From: Candidatus Trichofilum aggregatum
GTDB taxonomy: Bacteria > Chloroflexota > Anaerolineae > Promineifilales > Promineifilaceae
NCBI GenBank assembly: GCA_016716885.1
Contig: JADJUV010000167.1
Span: 1 to 10,430 of the forward strand
Reading direction: 5' to 3'
Length of the DNA: 10,430 nucleotides
Positions 6,689-10,430 of this stretch are shown piece after piece. The notes beneath the pieces were generated by a model that was not told where the DNA came from, made no database searches, and saw only the letters and a program-made list of their open reading frames with translations. The translations under genes and the position numbers were made by a program. Positions within the stretch are counted from its first letter, which is position 1. Every line of letters starts with the position of its first letter.

Positions 6689-7375
6689 CTAATCAATCTT
6701 CTGCCAGATGATGACACTTTCCTGCATGACGCGGCTGGTCAGATTTGCGGCCGCAACCCCATCCCCTTTTTCCACCTGTTCAGCCAACGCCCGGTAAAAC
6801 GCCTGCGAATGGGCGCGGTGTTCGGGCTGGGCAAAGTAGAGCAGACCCATGGCCTGGTACAGGGCGGCGAAACCGTTGAGGATGAGGGTAAAGATGGGGT
6901 TGCCAGAAGCGATGGTGAGGCGATGGTGCAGTTCCCAGTCGGCGGTGGTGTAGGCGGTGTCGGTGTCGGGTAAGAAGGTGAGAGAATGGAGAAAGGGGAG
7001 CAGGGACGCGGCCGCGTGTTCCACCGCCAAGCGGGTATAGGCCGGGGCCAGGAGTTGCCGCACCTGTAATAAATTGGGCACAAAATCGGCCGGGGCATAC
7101 TGCGGGAAACGGGCCAGGACGCCCAAAACGCCCAGATTACCTTCCTGCCAATAATCCCTGACCCGCGTGGCCTTGCCGTGGTTAATGTCAATCCAGCCAT
7201 CCCGCGCCAGCCGTTGCAACGTCTCGCGCAAAGTAGGGCGAGTGACGCCCAGGCGGAAGGCCAGGTCACGTTCGGCGGGTAGGGTTGAGCCAATGGGAAA
7301 TTGCACTTTCAGAATGGCTTCGATGAGACGAGATTCGGCCAGTTCGGCCGGTTTGGGTGGGGTGTCCCAGTTCAT
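6689..7375 (-). CDS. fadR: FadR-type GntR-family transcriptional regulator
   Basis: A 228-residue regulator that reads like E. coli FadR (239 residues), which binds DNA until long-chain acyl-CoA releases it. The winged helix (about 12-75) contains FPIGSTLPAERDLAF, LGVTRPTLRETLQRLARDGW and INHGKATRV. The residues FadR uses for DNA contact are kept with a shift of one: R36, T45, R46, T48, R50, H66, G67, K68. The all-helical FadR_C domain follows, with FASGNPI-like IASGNPI (156-161), LILNGFAALY and, near the end, E219, S220 and W224, matching E. coli residues near the acyl-CoA pocket. The start ATG 7375 has GGAG 6 bases upstream. A promoter and a FadR-like operator lie directly in front, predicting autorepression. 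It precedes glpD on the same strand and diverges from the membrane-protein gene at 7655. FadR proper is best known from gammaproteobacteria, so its presence here is notable. Confidence 0.85.
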   Translation of the reverse strand: MNWDTPPKPAELAESRLIEAILKVQFPIGSTLPAERDLAFRLGVTRPTLRETLQRLARDGWIDINHGKATRVRDYWQEGNLGVLGVLARFPQYAPADFVPNLLQVRQLLAPAYTRLAVEHAAASLLPFLHSLTFLPDTDTAYTTADWELHHRLTIASGNPIFTLILNGFAALYQAMGLLYFAQPEHRAHSQAFYRALAEQVEKGDGVAAANLTSRVMQESVIIWQKID

Positions 7376-7388
7376 ACGTGCTCCTTAA

Positions 7389-7407
7389 TGGTAAGAGGTC
7401 TTACCAG
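7389..7407 (-). promoter_or_regulatory. FadR-like operator in front of fadR
   Basis: TGGTAAGAGGTCTTACCA (7389-7406) is a perfect 18-bp palindrome ending 13 bases before the fadR start codon. On the minus strand it contains CTGGTAAGACC (7407-7397), which fits the CTGGTNNGACC core of E. coli FadR sites such as that of fadBA. It lies between the -10 box and the ribosome binding site, a typical repressor position. Confidence 0.7.
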
Positions 7408-7415
7408 TTGCGGGT

Positions 7416-7445
7416 AGTATAAACGATGTGGGGTGAGTTTGTCTA
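7416..7445 (-). promoter_or_regulatory. fadR promoter
   Basis: On the minus strand TAGACA (7445-7440) and TATACT (7421-7416) are 18 bases apart. Transcription would start close to the operator, about 40 bases before the ATG. Both boxes are recognisable in the decayed copy as TATACA and TATATC, also 18 bases apart. Confidence 0.6.
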
Positions 7446-7654
7446 GCGGGAAAATGGGGAAGGGAGAGGGGATGGTGCGGCCGCGAAAGAAGACTATCCT
7501 GTCAAGCACATAAGTGCGCTTCAACCTGGGTACAAGTGGTAGATAACACAAGCCCGATTCTGGTAAACTACGGTTGATCTTTTTGCGCTGATGAGTCTCA
7601 CAGCGTTGCCAGGGTGGTTGAGGAATTGACAAAAGCGATGAGGAAAGCAAACCC

Positions 7655-9346
7655 ATGAACGAGATAAATAAAGCCACACCCCGAACGATTACCGAATCGT
7701 ACCGGCAGACCGTAATCGCGCTGGCCGAGAACCCGGAGAAGCTCGAATTAGCGTATCGGACAGCCTTGGATGCGGGCGAAAGTGACGCCTTCAAGCAAGC
7801 AATTGAGGCCAGTCACGCGGCCGCACCCGACAATCTGCTCTACTCAGCCTGGTTCCACCGCCTCAAATATGCAGCTACCCAGGCGACACGATTCGCCATA
7901 GCCTGGGCCTGGGTCATCCCGCTAGCCTTGTTCAACGGCTTGTTATTCTGGTGGCTATCTGACGATCAGCGTTATGCGATCCAGATCGCTAGCTTTAGCC
8001 AGGGGATAGCCACTGAGTTCCTGCCAGCGCTACTCTTGTTGGCCGCGCCGATCTCCGCCGCTTTTGTATTGATCTACCTCACCGCCGTCGGCCACAAACG
8101 TTGGCGTCTGAGTGCCATCATTGGGCTGGTAACGATTATGGCGGTGGCATACGTACTCCTGGTCTACCCCCAAGCAGGAACACGGCCGTTTCAGGAACAA
8201 TACCTCACCTTGATGGCGATGCATCTACCGCTCCTGGCCTGGGCGGGTGTCGGTGCGTTCCTGACTGCCGACCATCCAGACCCGGCCAGTCGCTTTGCCT
8301 TTTTGATCAAGTCGCTTGAGCTATTCATTATGGGTGGACTTTTCGTCATGGCGGGGGGTCTGTTCACCGGGATCACCGTTGGCCTCTTTGCGGCACTTGA
8401 CGTGGAGTTTCCAGACCTGGTGATGCGCCTTTTTATCGCTGGTGGTGGGGGGCTGATCCCGGTAGTGGCTACGGCAGTCATTTACGACCCAACCGCGCCC
8501 CCAACTGGGCAGGCTTTTGACGCCGGACTAAGCCAATTGGTAGCCCTGCTCATGCGAATCCTGCTACCGCTGACACTGGTGGTGCTGGTCGTCTACCTGG
8601 CCTTCATCCCCTTCAATTTCCGTGCCCCGTTCGACAATCGCGACGTGCTGATCATCTACAACGCCATGCTCTTCGCCGTGGTGGCCCTGTTGGTGGGTGC
8701 GACCCCCGTAAGCCAGGCCGAACTCTCTGCCCGCCTGGCGCGTTGGCTTCGCCTCGGCATTATCGCCGTCGCGGCCCTGGCCGTTATTGTCAGCCTTTAC
8801 GCCTTGGCCGCCATCCTTTACCGTACTGCCCTCGACCGGCTCACGCCGAACCGGCTCACCTTTATTGGTTGGAACGTCATTAACATCGGCCTGCTTCTGC
8901 TGGTACTGTTTTATCAGGCACGGGTCAAGACCGGTCAGTGGCTACAGAGCTTATTCCGTGCCTACAGCGCCGGTACTATCGCCTACACGGTCTGGACTGC
9001 GGTGATGATCCTCGCCATCCCGTGGTTATTCGGCATCAACCAGGGCGAGGTCGAGTCGTTACCGTTAAGGGTGCAAGATATTGTCTACGAACACGCCAGT
9101 CCGATCCTTCTCAAATGTGCCGGAAGCCCCCATATCTACCTGTTGGAGCAGGGTGAGAAGCGGTGGATTGACACGATTGAAACTTTTGAAGACCGTGGTT
9201 ATGTCTGGCGGGATGTCTATCTGATCTCCTGCGACAATTTGCGGAGCATCCCTGACGGAACGCCGATCGGCCAACGCCGGCCCGCCACCGCAACCCTAAC
9301 ACGGCCATTCGCCGTTCATGGGCCTCGGCAGACAAATTCCTGGTGA
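7655..9346 (+). CDS. Polytopic membrane protein, DUF4153-like, with C-terminal extracytoplasmic domain
   Basis: A 563-residue integral membrane protein. Residues 1-75 form a soluble helical head. About eleven hydrophobic segments follow, near 78-101, 121-144, 151-171, 185-204, 220-247, 257-277, 294-320, 331-350, 367-389, 400-420 and 440-460. The segment DRLTPNRLTFIGWNVINIGLL (394 onward) recalls DUF4153 proteins, my best family guess. Residues about 480-540 (CAGSPHIYLLEQGEKRWID, then WRDVYLISCDNLRSIPDG) resemble a small domain repeated in many surface proteins of filamentous bacteria, with two Cys (488, 526) that could pair outside the cell. ATG 7655 has GAGGA about 9 bases upstream. It diverges from fadR across 279 bases, so the two may share control. 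The gene is intact, in contrast to several neighbours, and is bracketed by the direct repeats at 7339 and 9378. Function unknown. Confidence 0.75.
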   Translation: MNEINKATPRTITESYRQTVIALAENPEKLELAYRTALDAGESDAFKQAIEASHAAAPDNLLYSAWFHRLKYAATQATRFAIAWAWVIPLALFNGLLFWWLSDDQRYAIQIASFSQGIATEFLPALLLLAAPISAAFVLIYLTAVGHKRWRLSAIIGLVTIMAVAYVLLVYPQAGTRPFQEQYLTLMAMHLPLLAWAGVGAFLTADHPDPASRFAFLIKSLELFIMGGLFVMAGGLFTGITVGLFAALDVEFPDLVMRLFIAGGGGLIPVVATAVIYDPTAPPTGQAFDAGLSQLVALLMRILLPLTLVVLVVYLAFIPFNFRAPFDNRDVLIIYNAMLFAVVALLVGATPVSQAELSARLARWLRLGIIAVAALAVIVSLYALAAILYRTALDRLTPNRLTFIGWNVINIGLLLLVLFYQARVKTGQWLQSLFRAYSAGTIAYTVWTAVMILAIPWLFGINQGEVESLPLRVQDIVYEHASPILLKCAGSPHIYLLEQGEKRWIDTIETFEDRGYVWRDVYLISCDNLRSIPDGTPIGQRRPATATLTRPFAVHGPRQTNSW

Positions 9347-9354
9347 CATCTTCA

Positions 9355-9414
9355 CTACCGAACGGGATGTGATGCGACCAATTCGGCCGGTTTGGGTGGG
9401 GTATCCCTGTTCAT
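9355..9414 (-). pseudogene. Relic of the fadR N-terminus
   Basis: ATG 9414 opens MNRDTPPKPAELVASHPVR and then TAG. The first twelve residues match the real fadR start (MNWDTPPKPAEL) at eleven positions, after which similarity fades. It is the coding edge of the second direct-repeat copy and cannot give a regulator. Confidence 0.8.
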
Positions 9415-9506
9415 ACGTGCTCTTAAATGGTAAGAGGCCTGTCCAGATGGGAGTGATATAAACGAAATCAGGTGAGTTTGTATAGCGGGAAATTGGGGAA
9501 GGGAGA
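9378..9506. repeat. Direct repeat, copy 2: decayed fadR control region
   Basis: A second copy of 7339-7467 at an offset of 2,039 bases, about 85% identical by hand count. Differences concentrate in the operator (CTGGTAAGACC has become CTGGACAGGCC) and between -10 and -35, while the fadR start and the -35 surroundings are well kept. GGAG in front of the ATG has become AGAG. Confidence 0.9.
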
Positions 9507-9509
9507 CGA

Positions 9510-9525
9510 GTTTTAGTATTAAAAC
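9510..9525 (-). terminator. Possible small terminator stem
   Basis: GTTTTA (9510-9515) and TAAAAC (9520-9525) flank a GTAT loop right at the stop codon of the lipoprotein relic. The stem is short and AT-only apart from its ends, so weak support. Confidence 0.25.
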
Positions 9526-10142
9526 TATTTGTTGATAAACCGGATGCTGTGAACAATCTCATCAGCTTGCTCGTTTAAACTCTCATCAGTGCCTTTATAA
9601 ACCTCTATGGAAATATCCTGACCCTGACTGTTGCGTAAGATATAGATATCCACCATCTGCGTAATATTTTCTCGCTCTCCCATTTGATTCGCATACGACT
9701 CTTCGGGAATATCAAGAGTGGGGATTGATAGGGTTGCTGAAATCATTTCATACTGCTCGATAGAAACAATATTTGATATGGAAACAACCTCTTACTTAAA
9801 CTTTATATTTTTCAGCTCCGGCAAAAGCATCTGTAAATGTTCCATTTGGTTTCTAGATCAGTCGGAGAATCTTCGGGAAACCAGGCAGAAATATAAATCC
9901 AGGCACCACTTTTATGGAACACACCTTTTGTTGCCAGTAGCGAAAAATCATTGACTACTCGCTCATCTTCATTGAACTCCCAATTACGGGGATATTTCAA
10001 ACTAAAATTCCATTCTTGATTTTCGTAGTATTCCAGTGGTACTTGCTTGCATCCTGACAAAACCAGAGTTAATGGAATCATCAACCAAAGTAACAATATG
10101 GCTCTAGCACAGTAGGTGTGTTTATGAAAAATAATCCGTCAT
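9525..10142 (-). pseudogene. Lipoprotein with PsbP-like domain, frameshifted
   Basis: A relic of a secreted lipoprotein of about 205 residues. The likely original start is ATG 10142, with AGGAG 8 bases upstream. One missing base after ATGACG puts IIFHKHTYCARAILLLW in another frame. That leads into LMIPLTLVLSGCKQ, a clear lipoprotein signal peptide with lipobox LSGC. Next comes YENQEWNFSLKYPRNWEF, the opening of PsbP-like domains (a generic beta fold also found outside photosynthesis), and ISAWFPEDSPTDLETKWN. A frameshift near 9840 and an in-frame TAA near 9796 separate this from the C-terminal part, VSIEQYEMISATLSIP to EIVHSIRFINK, ending at TAG 9525. The DNA is clearly more AT-rich than all other genes here, suggesting foreign origin. 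Family assignment is moderate. Confidence 0.65.
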
Positions 10143-10185
10143 AGTAAGTACTCCTAAAAGCCATACGGCACTGTGACTGATGATA

Positions 10186-10384
10186 AAAATGTGGCGCGGC
10201 CGCGAACCCTCAAACAAAAGTAGCTATCCAAATAAGTACCGGGCTTTAAAAGACAATTCTGCATTGTGGCATGATTCAGTGTAAGCTATTTGCGTTAACA
10301 AACTAGAGAAATTCAGAAGATTCGTGAACGCCCAGTTCATTTGCAGGCCCAAGACGTTTCCCTGCCCCAGATGAGGAATAATAA
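10186..10384. repeat. Diverged copy of the spacer upstream of the membrane-protein gene
   Basis: Short blocks recur in the same order as in 7471-7657: GCGGCCGCGAA (7477/10196), CTATCC (7494/10224), ATAAGT (7510/10232), GATTC (7556/10273), TTTGCG (7582/10289) and GATGAGGAA (7637/10370). The last is the ribosome binding site and is followed by ATG in both. Offsets stay within 2,707-2,733. The reading frame after ATG 10384 stops after seven codons. The rest of 10143-10430 holds no gene I can support. Confidence 0.45.
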
Positions 10385-10430
10385 TGGGGACACTGTGCCC
10401 CGATTGATCCGTTGAATAAGCCGTTATATA

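Larger units (their letters stand above)
7339..7467. repeat. Direct repeat, copy 1: fadR start, operator and promoter
   Basis: This block covers the first codons of fadR, its Shine-Dalgarno, operator and promoter. It matches 9378-9506 without gaps at about 110 of 129 positions by hand count. This is the intact copy. Confidence 0.9.
1733..10203. repeat. Highly iterated palindrome GCGGCCGC, 15 copies
   Basis: Exact copies start at 1733, 1840, 2866, 2959, 3210, 4213, 4655, 5333, 5889, 5990, 6747, 7008, 7477, 7817 and 10196. Six are extended to CGCGGCCGCG (1733, 3210, 5333, 5990, 7008, 10196). They occur inside genes in different reading frames (Arg-Pro, Ala-Ala, Gly-Arg), in relics and in spacers, so protein sequence does not explain them. 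An 8-bp word is expected about once per 65 kb in random DNA. Confidence 0.85.

Noticed and set aside
6739..7293. Minus-strand frame of 184 codons
   Set aside because: It is a frame-shifted shadow of fadR, rich in Pro and Ser and without motifs.
1..10430. CRISPR array, tRNA, rRNA, transposase or phage genes
   Set aside because: No regular spacer-repeat pattern, no cloverleaf or rRNA motif, and no transposase or phage protein motif was seen on either strand.

Overview
The window looks like a stretch of a moderately GC-rich bacterial chromosome, most probably from Chloroflexota (Anaerolineae-like); this is inferred from gene content, not proven. Pointers are a DUF4058 protein, a zinc-ribbon membrane protein with a Cys-rich ectodomain, a bacterial RIO-kinase relic, and intergenic DNA full of degenerate 7-bp repeats and palindromes. 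The most striking global signal is the octamer GCGGCCGC, present 15 times in 10.4 kb in genes, relics and spacers alike, much as HIP1 (GCGATCGC) behaves in cyanobacteria.

Layout. 7-1218 (-): MFS transporter broken by many single-base indels. 1256-1364: CTCTGTG-type inverted repeat. 1313-1917 (-): broken and truncated RIO kinase. 1918-2732: repeat-rich spacer with heptad arrays, a cluster of strong hairpins and a possible promoter. 2733-4040 (+): zinc-ribbon protein with one membrane segment. 4106-4885 (+): DUF4058 protein. 4911-4974: 64-bp near-perfect palindrome between convergent genes. 5011-6620 (-): glycerol-3-phosphate dehydrogenase, open over its C-terminal two thirds but frameshifted in the N-terminal third. 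6689-7375 (-): FadR-type GntR regulator, with a good promoter and a FadR-like operator directly upstream. 7655-9346 (+): polytopic membrane protein, divergent from fadR. 9347-10430: a decayed second copy of the fadR start, operator and promoter (9378-9506), an AT-rich island with a broken lipoprotein gene (9525-10142), then blocks collinear with the spacer upstream of the membrane protein.

How it fits together. fadR and glpD lie head to tail on the minus strand and probably form one transcription unit. This would link an acyl-CoA-sensing repressor to glycerol-3-phosphate oxidation, the branch point between lipid synthesis and respiration. The fadR/membrane-protein intergenic region was apparently duplicated about 2 kb to the right. 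The second copy was then split by roughly 0.68 kb of AT-rich DNA, and its FadR operator is lost while its -10/-35 boxes are partly kept. Nothing here looks like a defence island, prophage, CRISPR array, rRNA or tRNA. The novelty lies in repeats and regulation. Four minus-strand genes carry mostly single-base deletions, so either real decay or local sequence error must be considered.
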